Shown piece after piece: positions 34,880-46,307 of a DNA stretch of 64,000 nt. The stretch comes from Epiperipatus broadwayi. Taxonomy: Eukaryota > Onychophora > Udeonychophora > Euonychophora > Peripatidae. A program made the position numbers and the translations under genes. Under the pieces are notes generated by a model, which was given only the letters and a program-made list of their open reading frames with translations, did no database searches and was not told the DNA's origin. Numbering within the stretch: position 1 is the stretch's first letter; each line of letters begins with the position of its first letter. The stretch is taken from positions 24,481,401 through 24,545,400 of the forward strand of contig JAQFVV010000001.1 of NCBI GenBank assembly GCA_028023455.1, written 5' to 3'.

Positions 34880-37800
34880 TGTAAATACAAACTAATTAAA
34901 TCATGTGATGTATGATCTGGTTTCCTTAATATATATATACCTCTTTATGTTTTCTGCCTATTCTATATGGAATTTTATCTATATTTTTTCAATCTGTTAT
35001 TTTCTATTCTTTATAAAAATATTATATTACCTTTTTTTGTAATGATTATAATGAAAAAGCACATTTATTTCATTATCAGGTTTGTTGCTGCAAGCACTAT
35101 CTCATATATGTTTAGTATGTATCTGAATCATATAACTTTGCCATCTACACATAAGCAATTTGGAAGTATAGGTATTTTTCTATTTTTTTTATATAAATAT
35201 TATAATTGTTTGCATGTTATCATATTTATCTTAAAATAAAACCATCTATACAGTAAGTTATTACGAATTTCCGCAAAGGTAAATAAAATATAAATACTGA
35301 TCACTATTTTCATTAATATTTTATATTGCACTAAATTGAAAAAAATGTTTTCTTCTTTATTTATCATGTGTAGAAATGTGATATACAAGCACTCTGAAAA
35401 ACTTTTTAGTCTTTCATCCTTTCACCATTTTTATGTATTATATATATATTAATTTTTTTGCAATTATTTTAAAATTTATTTTTTGATAAATTATAGTTTA
35501 CTATAAAGTTCTCTTTGTATAATATCTGATATACAATATTTATAAAATTTTCTTTTTTTTCCCCCATTATAAAGGAATACATTTCCAAAAAATATCTGCA
35601 TGGGAGGACAAAATCTAGGCCAGCTAGTAATAATGGAATTCACTAGCAAATACATATTTGAAAATTTAATAATGAAGAATTATCTCAGGTGAGTCATATT
35701 ATATATCAATTTTTTTATAATTTTAAGAATGTGATGAAACTGTCTATAAAAATGTCATTTTGACATTTAACACTCAAAATTTATAGAATATACAACATTT
35801 TTAAGCTAAAAATATTTTTTTTTCTAAAGTTTTTTAAGGTAATGACTATTTTTACAGATTCATTATATTCCTTCATATCTACTCTACTTTCTTACAATTC
35901 ACTATTTCATATAAAAATAGAGCATGTTTTGGAATTTTTTATCAAGAAAAGAAAGAGTACAATTTATCTCGGTAAATTTATAAAGTAATTCCAGGTACTA
36001 ATCAATAAAGTGTTATTTATGTACTGTATATTACAGTTTTTGTTCTTATTCGCGCGTCTATTATACCCGATCATCAATTAGCACTTATATACACAGAATA
36101 ATGATTTATATTTTTATATAATAATAAGTTGTAACTTTTTAGTATTATTAATTTTATTTTAAAAATCCTAATAAATTTATTTTTATTAATTTGGGATGTC
36201 TTTTGATTACTTTTATTTCTAGAGAATTCTCATCATCAATCACCTTAATAGGATTTTAGTTCGTCCATTATCTGTGATCACAACAATTAATTTTTCATAT
36301 AGTAAATCCTGCTTCAGTAAACATAAAATCTAAAATGTAATTATGAATAGGAGTAAAAGCGCAAGCAAATTTTAAAATATTTTCAAATAATTAACATGTC
36401 ATTTTATTTATATAATCGTAATAAAACTAATGAACCCAATTTGAATTTTAAACTTTCTGAAAAATAAGGGAAGCAATTTATTTAAAATATTTTTACCATA
36501 CCAATTTTTTAATGAATCTAATAACTATATATCTTTATACATTTTTAATAATTTTATAACTATTAATGTTTTATCTTCTTATTTTTGACTGATTTCGTTT
36601 GTCTAAACTTAGTTTTATATTTTTAATATATATATGTGTGTGTGTTATTCTACATTTGTATAACTTAATTTATTTCTATTACTTTAAATAATTCATTATT
36701 ACTGTAATAAAATTTAAGATTATCAATTAAAAAAAAATAAGTAGAGGACTGCCTGTATATGCTAATATACCTCATTAAAAAACAAATATTTTAAAGCCAC
36801 TTTCTGATGTATTTTTTATATTATTTTTGTACATGTTTCAGGAACCAATTAAGTACGAATGTCAAAGACCGCCTGTATATGCTGTAATTTTTTTTAAAAT
36901 TCAAAATGGCAACCAGGGCCTGGAATAATTAACATATTTCTATCAAATGGATTTCTTTCAAATTTTGTATGTGTAACAAATTGATGATAATGCAATATAA
37001 CAATGAAATATTTCACATTAGTTCCCTAGTTTCTTTACTATAAAGAGGTTGATGAATCGTATTTCAAATATATTGATATCAGTTCAGCAAGTTTTCAGTA
37101 ATGCGTATGAGAAAGTGATATATATTTTTAAACACTTTTTTTTCTTCTTATGTTAGTCTAAAAAGTATTAATGCCCAATTAAAATAGAAATAATTTTTTT
37201 TTTTTACTTTCAAGTGACTGTAAAAGTTCTTTCCTTTAAAATGATGGGAATTTTATTTTCTTTTGAATGTAAAATTTCTTTTTTTTTTTAAAGAAATGCT
37301 TTTTTCATAACTAAAATAATATTGAAATCTATTTTTAATATGCTATGAATTTCCTTTCAAATATATGATTGCGACATTTTTATTCTGCATTTTAAATAGA
37401 AATAATTACAAAAAATATCCGATTACCAAAAAATTTAAAAATATATAAAAAATATTTTATAATAAATGCTTCTATACATTTTATGCAAATAGTAAAAAAT
37501 ATGGCTCTTAATTTCAGTTTTTCTTTTTTTTAAATCTTGTTTTACTTTATGAACCTTTTTACATTTCAATTTTATTCCTACATCATTCATTTCTTTTAAA
37601 TAATAATAATTAAAATATTAAAAGGAAATATGCCTATATTTGAAAAGGAAAGTTTTTAATAGATGTGTTTTAATGGATTTGAGACTTGGCAAAACAGAAT
37701 TCAGACTACTCAACAAATTATGAAAAGATGTATGTTGGGATAACAAGAAATCAAAAATGAAATACATGGATAAGAGAACAGTCAGTTAATATTGACGTCA

Positions 37801-37929
37801 TTAAAAGATTCAAAACTAAAGTGGAATTGAGATAGACATATTGTTAAAAGATAAAGTAAATGGACAGTTGAAATCTTAACTATAAACATTAAAGTAGCTG
37901 CTGCTCATTCATTTGAAATTAAAAATTTC
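34880..37929. other. Long AT-rich intron stretch
   Basis: No gene recognised. The 90-codon plus-strand frame at 34967-35239 is composition-driven hydrophobic sequence. A short direct repeat (GACTGCCTGTATATGCT near 36748 and GACCGCCTGTATATGCT near 36868) and a GTGTGTGTGT tract near 36640 are the only patterns noted. Confidence 0.45.
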
Positions 37930-39530
37930 AGTTTTCTTTTTAAAATTGCAGGGAAATCAAATGGACTATGTACACCAAAAACTCTTACAGTTTTGATTGT
38001 CCTGCAGTCATCATCAAAAGATCCTTACAATCCTATTTCTACAATCCAATAGGATTATAAGGATCTATGATAATGACCGCAGAACACCATCTCTGCGGTT
38101 CAAGTTCTTTTAAAATTGAATAAAATTCCAATTTTTTATTAATATTTCTAATAATAAGTTCATTTAATTTTTTTCTGCTTAATTTATTAGACTGTATGGA
38201 GAAAACAAAGGCATAAATGTTTAAGCAGCCAGAATTAATAATAAAATGGATTCAACATGTTTTGACGACTGTAATTTCAAGGCCTTCATCATGAAAATAA
38301 ACATAACACCATATATTACATGTAAGTATTCAATTTTATATTATTTAAAATATTTTTATTACTTGATAAATATATAATTTATTAATGTGTTTGTACTAGT
38401 GTGTCTGTGTAGTATATATTATATTTAAATTCAAATGTAACATAAATAGTGATTTATGTACAGTGTAATTTTGGGGTTCTGTTCCAAGTTTGAGGCAACC
38501 TTATTTTATAGATATACTGATTCTCAAACTCAAAAGGTTTAATAATTAGCATGTTTATATTTGTATTAGAGTGTTTGTACTTGCATGTCTGTGTTTGTAT
38601 AACAGTAACGATTTTAGGTGCATATATAAAATTAGGCTATTATAAAGCAGTGCACAGAAAGGTTGCAATTGATGAAGCAATCACAAAATTTACTGAGCAT
38701 AGTATCAAGTCAAAATAGAAACTCTTAAAACCAATAAAATGAGGTTACAAGTGGTGATAGCCACAATGGTTATGTATACCACACGTAATATATGAAGGCA
38801 AAGAATCAAATCCAGATTCTTGTATATGCCATAACACTCATGCTGTTGAGTCAGTAGTTTTGCCATATCTAGCATAACATTATTTTCAAGTCTATAGCTA
38901 GCAAATGAGCTATATGCAAATAAATTAGATCTCCTTAGGACAATAAATATAACAAGATAACATAGCTGATGTGCACAAAAAATATAAAATGAAGAAAGGA
39001 GACCCATTTTATCATTTCTAATTTTGGATAGACAAGAGGCCAATTGCTATAATTACAAATGCATATATTCACCTTCTGGAAATAATTTACTTTGTATCTT
39101 TTATTAAGATGAATCCTTTTCTTATAGATGCCTAGAGATTTTTTAACTTTTGGAGTACAAGATAAAAAATGAAGAATTCTTACGCTACTACTTTTATAAG
39201 TTCTAAAGCTACAGATTATCTCAGGTAAAAAGTATTATATATGATTTGAATGAGAATTTTGTGAGGAGTACAAAGCAATTATCCATGAAAATACAATTTT
39301 AAACTTTAATAATAAATGAACAAACAATAAAGTAATAATTTTTTTGAATATTGAAAATTTTTTTCTTCTTTTTACTTTTTTAATGGTAATTACTACTTGT
39401 CCTAGCCATATTTTTCCCCTTAGTTTTCTAGTTTCTATCAATGTAAAGCTTTGTGCTCTAACATTATTAAAACTGAAGTTATTGTGAAAATTGGTCTCAA
39501 ATCAAATTCAATATGGCACCAAATACACTG
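37930..39530 (+). repeat. Dispersed repeat family R1, copy 1
   Basis: Direct repeat of 41335-42862 over about 1.5 kb: TTTTAAAATTGCAGGRAAAYC at the start, AACAAAGGCAYAAATGTTT, AATAATAAAATGGATTCAAC, GCATGTCTGTGTTTGTAT, AGATTCTTGTATATGCC and ATTCAATATGGCACCAAA at the end. It carries an extra ~120 bases at 37975-38095. The reverse strand of TTCAAGGCCTTCATCATG (near 38278) reads CATGATGAAGGCCTTGAA, a decayed hammerhead-like core. No coding frame was found. Confidence 0.85.
37975..38095. mobile_element. Small inverted insertion in repeat R1 copy 1
   Basis: Absent from R1 copy 2. It contains GATCCTTACAATCCTATT and its mirror AATAGGATTATAAGGATC around CTACAATCC. It also carries two opposed decayed copies of the 4279-type hammerhead-like motif (GATTGTCCTGCAGTCATCATC and TGATAATGACCGCAGAAC). 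Confidence 0.6.
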
Positions 39531-40134
39531 AAGGGATTAAACTAGATACCAAGAGATTGTAAAAGATTTACATGTGAAATGGATGAATGGAGGAAGTTTG
39601 CTGGTGTAATATGAAAGAGACTAGAAATTGCACCAACTGAATTAAACTTGGAGAGACTTCCATCCTGCAATGTAACAATAATAATGGAAAATGATAATGA
39701 ATTACAAAATGCATAAAATATTTTATGTTTTTATTTACTGACAACTAAAAAAAACCAAAATATGTTTTTTTTTCAACAATAATTGGGGTTTTTATATTTA
39801 ACTTGAACTAAAAACATGGGATGTCCAGATATTAACTAATTCAATCACTATTTTTTTTACAAGAAATTGAATCAATTAATTCTGGATATCCCATACTTTT
39901 ATTACCAAGTTAAATATAAAAATCCCAACTGTGGCTGAAGGAAATAATTACTTTTTGCTTTATTTTTGTATACAGTAAATAAAAGCGCTTATTATCCTTT
40001 ATATATACATTACTTCAATGTTTAATAAAAAACATGTTTTACCAATTAAATATACTTGCAAATAAAGCAAATTATGTCTATATTTTCCAAATAAATGAAA
40101 AAGTTGTGCAAAATTAAGATATATATATACTTAC
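39531..40134. other. Intron with short inverted match
   Basis: Mostly unremarkable. TTGGGGTTTTTATATTTAAC (39784) and its mirror GTTAAATATAAAAATCCCAA (39910), with AACATGGGATGTCCAGATAT and ATTCTGGATATCCCATAC between them, form arms of about 60 bases: a small foldback structure at 39775-39932. Confidence 0.5.
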
Positions 40135-40199
40135 ATCTTTGTCAGTAAAATGAGATTTATCTTTTTCTTGTTCGGGAGTTAAATGTAAAATCTTTTCTT
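40135..40199 (-). CDS. eRF1: eRF1 internal exon, 65 bases (C-terminal domain)
   Basis: Minus strand after a TTACAG acceptor: EEKILHLTPEQEKDKSHFTDKD, then a GTAAGT donor. LTPEQEKDKSHFTDK is one of the most conserved stretches of eRF1. The exon opens with two bases that complete the GAA codon begun by the exon at 51909, and ends in phase 0. At 65 bases it is far too short for ORF-length criteria and is found only by protein similarity plus splice signals. It sits between two copies of a 1.5-kb direct repeat (37930-39530 and 41335-42862) and about 120 bases left of an 850-base palindrome, so it is exposed to recombination. Confidence 0.96.
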
Positions 40200-40411
40200 C
40201 TGTAATAAAAGAAATCAATATTTAAATATTCTTAATAATAGCTATAAAATTAAATTTTAACATAATTATGGCAAACACAACACATTATATTTGTTATTAA
40301 AACAGGCAAAACTCTCTATATACGTATTGTCATTCAATGCAAGCCAGAATAATCAATGAATGCCAGAAGGCTTGTGCATAAAATCCCCATCCAATGCCTA
40401 CTCATCCAATA

Positions 40412-40457
40412 TCCCCAAACTAGTTTCTGGCTTGTAGCATTCATCAGTGAGGAAGCT
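40412..40457 (-). ncRNA. Hammerhead-like motif, left arm of palindrome
   Basis: Minus strand: TTCCTCA, CTGATGA, ATGCTACAAGCCA, GAAAC, TAGTT, TGGGGAT. The core and stem I (TCCTCA with TGGGGA) match the right-arm copy; stem II is weakened (ATGC for AGGC) and the cleavage triplet is GTT, still of NUH type. Confidence 0.55.
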
Positions 40458-41013
40458 TGTATCTGAGAGCACTGCATAGATCTTAGGATCTAATGCAACC
40501 TCCAGCAGCCACCTTTTATTTCTACTTAACTACAAAACTATGAGTCTTAAATGAAAAATACTATAATATTTTCAATCCAAGCTTATCAGCTTATATAGTC
40601 GTATAGGTCTGAACTCAGTTCGGTATCTATACATTTTGGTGTCTTTGGTTCTTTAATAATGACAGCCACCACTATCCTAATTGGCAGGATTGGTTTTAAG
40701 CCAATAAACATCACATGAGTACCATTTCTCATAAACTACAAAAAATGGTTATCATATGATGTTTATTAGCTTAAAACCAATCCTGCCTATTAGGATAGTG
40801 GTGGCTGTGGTTATTAAAGAACCAAAGACACCAAAATGTATAGGTAGTGAACTGAGTTCAGACCTATACGACTATATAAGCTGATAAGCTTGGATTGAAA
40901 ATATTATAGTTTTTCATTTAAGACTCATAGTTTTGTAGTTAAGTAGAGATAAAAGGTGGCTGCTGGAGGTTGCATTAGATCCTAAGATCTATGCAGTGCA
41001 CTCAGATACAAGG

Positions 41014-41056
41014 CTCCTCACTGATGAAGGCTACAAGCCAGAAACTAGTCTGGGGA
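41014..41056 (+). ncRNA. Candidate hammerhead ribozyme, type I layout
   Basis: In order: stem I strand TCCTCA (41015-41020), core CTGATGA (41021-41027), stem II GGC-TACAA-GCC (41029-41039), GAAA (41041-41044), minimal stem III CTAG within palindromic ACTAGT, cleavage triplet GTC (41048-41050), stem I return strand TGGGGA (41051-41056). All invariant hammerhead core bases are present and both strands of stem I abut the core exactly. An A-A mismatch lies where the first stem II pair is normally G-C. Very short, self-complementary stem III is known from Penelope-encoded hammerheads, which may act as dimers. Activity is inference. Confidence 0.65.
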
Positions 41057-41334
41057 TATTGGATAAGTAGGCACTAGATGGGGATTTTATGCACAAGCCT
41101 TCTGGCATCCATTGATTACTCTGGCTTGCACTGAGTGGCAATACTTATACAAAGTTCTGGCTGTTTTAATAGCAAGCATAAGAAATGGTGATTATTGACA
41201 TTATATTTGTCATTTCTAATAAAAATTCTTTAATTATTTACTTTTTATAAGTAATAATATTTATCTAACTTATAATAAATAATAATAATAATATATGAAT
41301 TGGTTATTTTATTATGAATTTTTTTTTCTTTGTT

Positions 41335-42862
41335 TTCATTTTAAAATTGCAGGAAAACCAAATAAACTGCGGTTTGAGTTCCTTTTTAAAATAGTGTATG
41401 GCATGTTAATTTCGGACAAAATTCTGATTTATTAATATTTCTAAAAAGTTCATTTTATTTTTTTTCTCTTGAATTTATTAAATTGTACAGAGAAAAACAA
41501 AGGCACAAATGTTTCAATGGCCAAAGTTAATAATAAAATGGATTCAACATGCTTCAAAGATTTTGCAATTTCTTCAAGGCCTTCATCTCGAAAATAAACT
41601 TTACTTTGGATAGTATAAAGTATTAATTTAAATTTTTTTTTATTATTTATTATTTAAATTTTTTTTATTGTTTGATAAATATATAATTTATTAATGTGTT
41701 TGTACTAGTATGTCTGTGTAGTATATAAATTATATTTGTATTCAAATATAATAAAAGTAGTGATTTATGTATAATATAATTTTGGGCCCTAGTCCAAGTT
41801 TGAAGCAACCTTATTTTATAGACATAATGATTCTCAAAAGGTTTAATAATTTATTAGCATGTGTGTATTTGTATTAGTGTATTAGCATGTCTGTTTGTAT
41901 AACAGGTAATCATTTTTTCTGCATCTATAAAATTAGAGTATTACAGAACAGTGAAATGTAAATTTTAAGGCTAATTATCAGATACACAGAAAGGTTGAAG
42001 TTGATGAAGCAATCACAAAATTTACTGGACATAGTACCATGTGACAATATAAACTCTTAAAATCAATAGAAAGGTTTCAAATAGTGGGTGTGCAGTGATA
42101 CCCACAATGGTGATGTATACCAAATGGAATTGTATGCAGGAAAGAATCAAATCCAGATTCTTGTCTATGCCTTGATACTCATGCTATGGAGACAGTAGTT
42201 TTGTCACATCTATCATCACATTATTTTCAAATCTCTTAGCAAATGAGCTATATGCAAATAAATTATATCTCCTTAGGACAATAAATATAACAAGATAGTA
42301 TCACTGGTTTGCACAAAAAATATAAAATGAAGACAGATAGTGGCCTTCAATTTCTAGTTTTGGATAGATAAGAAGCCAATTGCCGATTACAAATGTATAT
42401 CTATCTTCTGGAAATGATTTATTTTGTATCTTATTCTGATGAATCTTTTTTCTTATAGACATCTTGAGATTTTTTAACTTTTGGGTACAAGATGAAAAAT
42501 GAAGAATTTTTATGCTACTACTTTTGTAATTTCTGAAGCTATGGATTATCTCAGGTAAGAAGTATTATAAATGATTTAAATGAGAATTTTGTGAGAATAC
42601 AAAGAAATTATCAATGAAGATATAATTTTAAACTTAGTTAATGATAAATGAACAAACAATAGTGATAATTTTTTCGGATATTGAAAATTTTTTTTCCTTA
42701 CCTTTTTAATGGTAATTACTACTCGTCTTAGCCTTATTTTTCCCTTAATTTTCTAGTTTCTGTCAAGGTAAAGCTTTTTGCTCTAACATTATTAAAACCG
42801 AAGTTATTGTTAAAATTGTTCTCAAATCATTTTTTTAATAACTCAATATGGCACCAAACAAC
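41335..42862 (+). repeat. Dispersed repeat family R1, copy 2
   Basis: Second ~1.5-kb direct copy of 37930-39530, lacking the insertion at 37975. Ends at CTCAATATGGCACCAAA. With copy 1 it brackets the eRF1 exon at 40135 and the palindrome. Confidence 0.85.
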
Positions 42863-42869
42863 TTAAAAT

Positions 42870-44375
42870 ATAAAATTCATTATGTATGTATTATTGTTAA
42901 ATATATGCCACCACATACTGAAGAGAAAAAAATGCTCTTGAAAGCATGAGTAATCCGATAGTCAAATGATGTTAATAATAACACACCGAACATAATCAAA
43001 GATAATAGTTGGATGAATGTTACTCCTAACTAAATCTCAAGAAATGTCAAAAAACCATATTAGATATTTAGATGAGATGAAAATTTTGTCAAATGATATG
43101 GAGAAGCAGTGAATTGAAAACACTGACATATTTTACAAAGAATCATCATTATTGAAAATAACGATTGATATTTTCTTATTAAAATGAAGCTTTTATCAAT
43201 ACAATTTTTTAATTTAATTTATTAAGTTAGTTAGAATAAAATATCTTCCTATAATAGCACTCTTTTTGTTTTAAATTAAAATGCAGTTATGTAGAATAAT
43301 GTAATATAATTCAGTTTGTCTCAAAAAGCTCTAAATTGTAATAGAGAATTTAATATATGGAAGTACTTAAACAGATTAATTAAACACTTTAAAGTTATCA
43401 TAAAATTTTAATGCTAGAAAACCATTTAAAAACTATGAAGCACAAATAAATTTAATGTTGAAGACAAAACTGGAGGGGGAGAAAGCATAAAAGCAGAATA
43501 TTTGAAAATATAAAAATATTAAAAAAAAAAAAAACTAGACTATGGAATAGAAGCACCCAAAGTCAAGCAAAAAAAAAAAATTGTATTTAGACTGACAGAA
43601 AATATGTATTTCAAGATTGTAATGAAAGATTCAAACATAAAAAACAATCGGTAATTAGTCCAAAAATGCAACTACTAAAATACATTAATAGTTTATATCA
43701 ATAATTCTAGTTAATAATTACAAAATACTTAAAAAAAAAAACATTACTAAAAATCAGTCGTATGGATAACAGAAACAAAAAAAAAAACAAGTAGCATTAA
43801 TAACAACCCAGTGATTTATTAGTAGTAAAAAAATTCTAAAGGTTATTCAGTACAATTTTCTCGATAAAATAATAGTAAAATTGGTAAAATAATGTTAAAA
43901 TATCTGTTTGAGAGAGAGGGAGTTAAAGCCATTTACAAAATTAATCCAAAAATTATTAAAATTTAATGTTAAATTCTACGCAGGGATATCACTGATCGTG
44001 ATAGTATGTGCAGGTATAGCGTAAAGGAAAGATCCACAGATGTTAAAAATATTAGGTTCGAATTTACGGGTCAAAAATTTGGGGGAAAAAAAAATCATAT
44101 ATTCAAAGTAATATAGTAATGATCAAAAATAGTGAGATCTAAATTTTTTAGTTAATAATTTTCTTTATCATAGTATTTAAAATTAAAATGAAATTTTATA
44201 AATTTGTTTTTTTTTCTTAACTCTTTAAATTACACTATTAGTACAAAATGTTTATATCTGCATCTTTCTAAGTTTAAAATGATTCTTTTACATATCAAAT
44301 TCAATTAACTTAAAATGAATAACTTCTTGCATGCTAACAACCGTCTACACATATGATTTGAAACCATTAGCAATT
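42870..44375. other. Intron, nothing recognised
   Basis: AT-rich with A runs; no element or coding remnant recognised. Confidence 0.45.
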
Positions 44376-44530
44376 TTTTTTCACTCAGTGAGTTATGTCA
44401 CTCATTGAAAACTTTAATATTCAATAAATGCCAGATGATAATGCTTAATAAATCATTAAGTACTATTCTATTAATATCCCTAGACTAGTTTCAAGCTTAT
44501 GGTTTTAATTAATAAGGAGCTTTTTGATTA
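44376..44530 (-). mobile_element. Decayed copy of the palindrome-arm family
   Basis: Minus strand AAGCTCCTTATTAATTAAAA then CTTGAAACTAGTCTAGGGAT corresponds to CTCCTCACTGATGAAGG...CAGAAACTAGTCTGGGGAT at 41014, and AATAAATGCCAGA matches the arm's outer end. The core has mutated (TTAATTAA for CTGATGAA). Confidence 0.55.
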
Positions 44531-46307
44531 TAATTATTATTTAATAAAATAAGTAATTTAGGTCTCACATTTATTCTATAATTTTCTGTGGGGATAAAAT
44601 GATATAGTGATATTAAAAGTGTTCTCTGTAAATGTTATATTTTTATATTGTTCATTTAAACAAATTTATATAAAAAAATTATTTGTAGAATGATGAAATT
44701 TACAGATTAGATTTCATATAAAATATATTCTAATATAAAAGTTATAAATTTTATCAGTAATATTAATCAGAAATTCATTTAAACACAGTGAATAATGGAA
44801 CCCTCAATACTATATATCTAATTCAACAATTCTAACTTTTTCAAATTTATGCAATTTATAAAAGGAGTCACATGAACCCAACATATTCAATTAATTAATT
44901 TATTCTAAAATATCACTGTATTGCATAATTTCAATGTTATAAAAAATTCAATATCTCTTGATTCTGGCATAAAGAAAATTATATTTGAAAACATATGCAC
45001 AGTGTACATCAAGTTTGAAAACATTAGTTGAATTGACAACATTTCTAAAAAGTTACAAAATACAGTTTTCATATCACAGTACTTATTCATGATATACCAG
45101 AATGTCACAATACTTAAGAACTACCACCGCTCTATGACCCATTATAAAAGATTTGAACTCAATTTCTCATAGAAATGATTGTAACCGTTTCCAAAATAAA
45201 ATTACAATTTCACATAAAACTATAGGAAATTAACATTGCATTATAATTCCATGGAAGTCTAATGTAATGACTGATTATTTGGTTTAGCAAATCTGATTTT
45301 ACTGTGCCCTTAGTATAGCATACTCAATCTTTTTATCCACAATCACAATAAAACTAAATAACAAGAACTAATAATTTGAGTTAATAAAATCTTTATTCAT
45401 ATCTTCAAGGAAAAAGAGCATTAAAAAAAGCCCCAATTGATTCAAAAGCAAAATATAATTTCATGATTAATACAAGGTATACATAATTGTATCATATCTC
45501 AATGAAGACAGTACATTTATATTATGTCTATATCCATACTGAATATATTACCAGTGATCTTAAATTGTTAGTTAACATTTAACAATTATGCTAAAAAAAA
45601 AAAAGTATTTATTTCATGAGTTGAACTATATAATCTCTATTAACACAGATATTAAAATATTCTCTTTTTAATTCAATCATCCATAAATACTGCTCTTTTT
45701 AGTTTGGTGTTACAAACTTAAAATACCTGACTTTTTTTTCTTTATTGCAGAGCATTTTAATTTCCTGAGTTAAAAAACATGTTAACAAATTATTACCCAA
45801 GCTTCATGTATATTGATATGCATACAGCATACTTATAAGTGGAACAGTTCAAATAACTATTTGATTTTTTTTCAATATTACGAAATAATAATTATCACTC
45901 ATTTTATAAAAAAAGTTAATCATGCCACAACTGAAGACAAATATTATCCAAGAGTTATAAGAAGTAAATCTAAGATACTTTATGGATATGCTTTAAATTG
46001 TTTAATATAGATAAAGATAAGTTAACATTAATAATAATGATAATTAGTTCACTTGAATTGAAAATTATACATTTTTGGTTGGGTTTAATAATAAATATTG
46101 GCTTTAATGAATATAAATATTGTATCATATGCAATTGAATCTTCTTAAATGGTTGTGGTGCTTGAATTTTCCAGATTTATTATAAAATAATTATTTCTCC
46201 ATATAATGCAGTATTATAAGCTCTTTAGATTGCAAGTAAACATTCAACAAAGCAATTTCAATTTTGTTTTAACCATGAATTACTATTAGTTATTAAATTA
46301 AAATATA
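44531..46307. other. Intron, nothing recognised
   Basis: AT-rich; frames at 44905-45108 and 45813-46010 show no family resemblance. Confidence 0.45.

Larger units (their letters stand above)
40318..41165. repeat. 850-base palindrome of two head-to-head retroelement ends
   Basis: The left arm 40318-40730 is the near-perfect inverse of 40748-41165, centred near 40739. Shared text includes ATAAGCTTGGATTGAAAATA and TGACAGCCACCACTATCCTA (left, inverted) against ATAGTGGTGGCTGTGG (right). Each arm carries one hammerhead-like motif pointing outward. A further partial copy of the arm is at 58733-59049. It lies just upstream of the eRF1 exon at 40135 on the minus strand. Confidence 0.88.

Noticed and set aside
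34967-35239. 90-codon frame with apparent membrane segments
   Set aside because: Composition-driven; no start context, no homology, no splice or codon bias signal.
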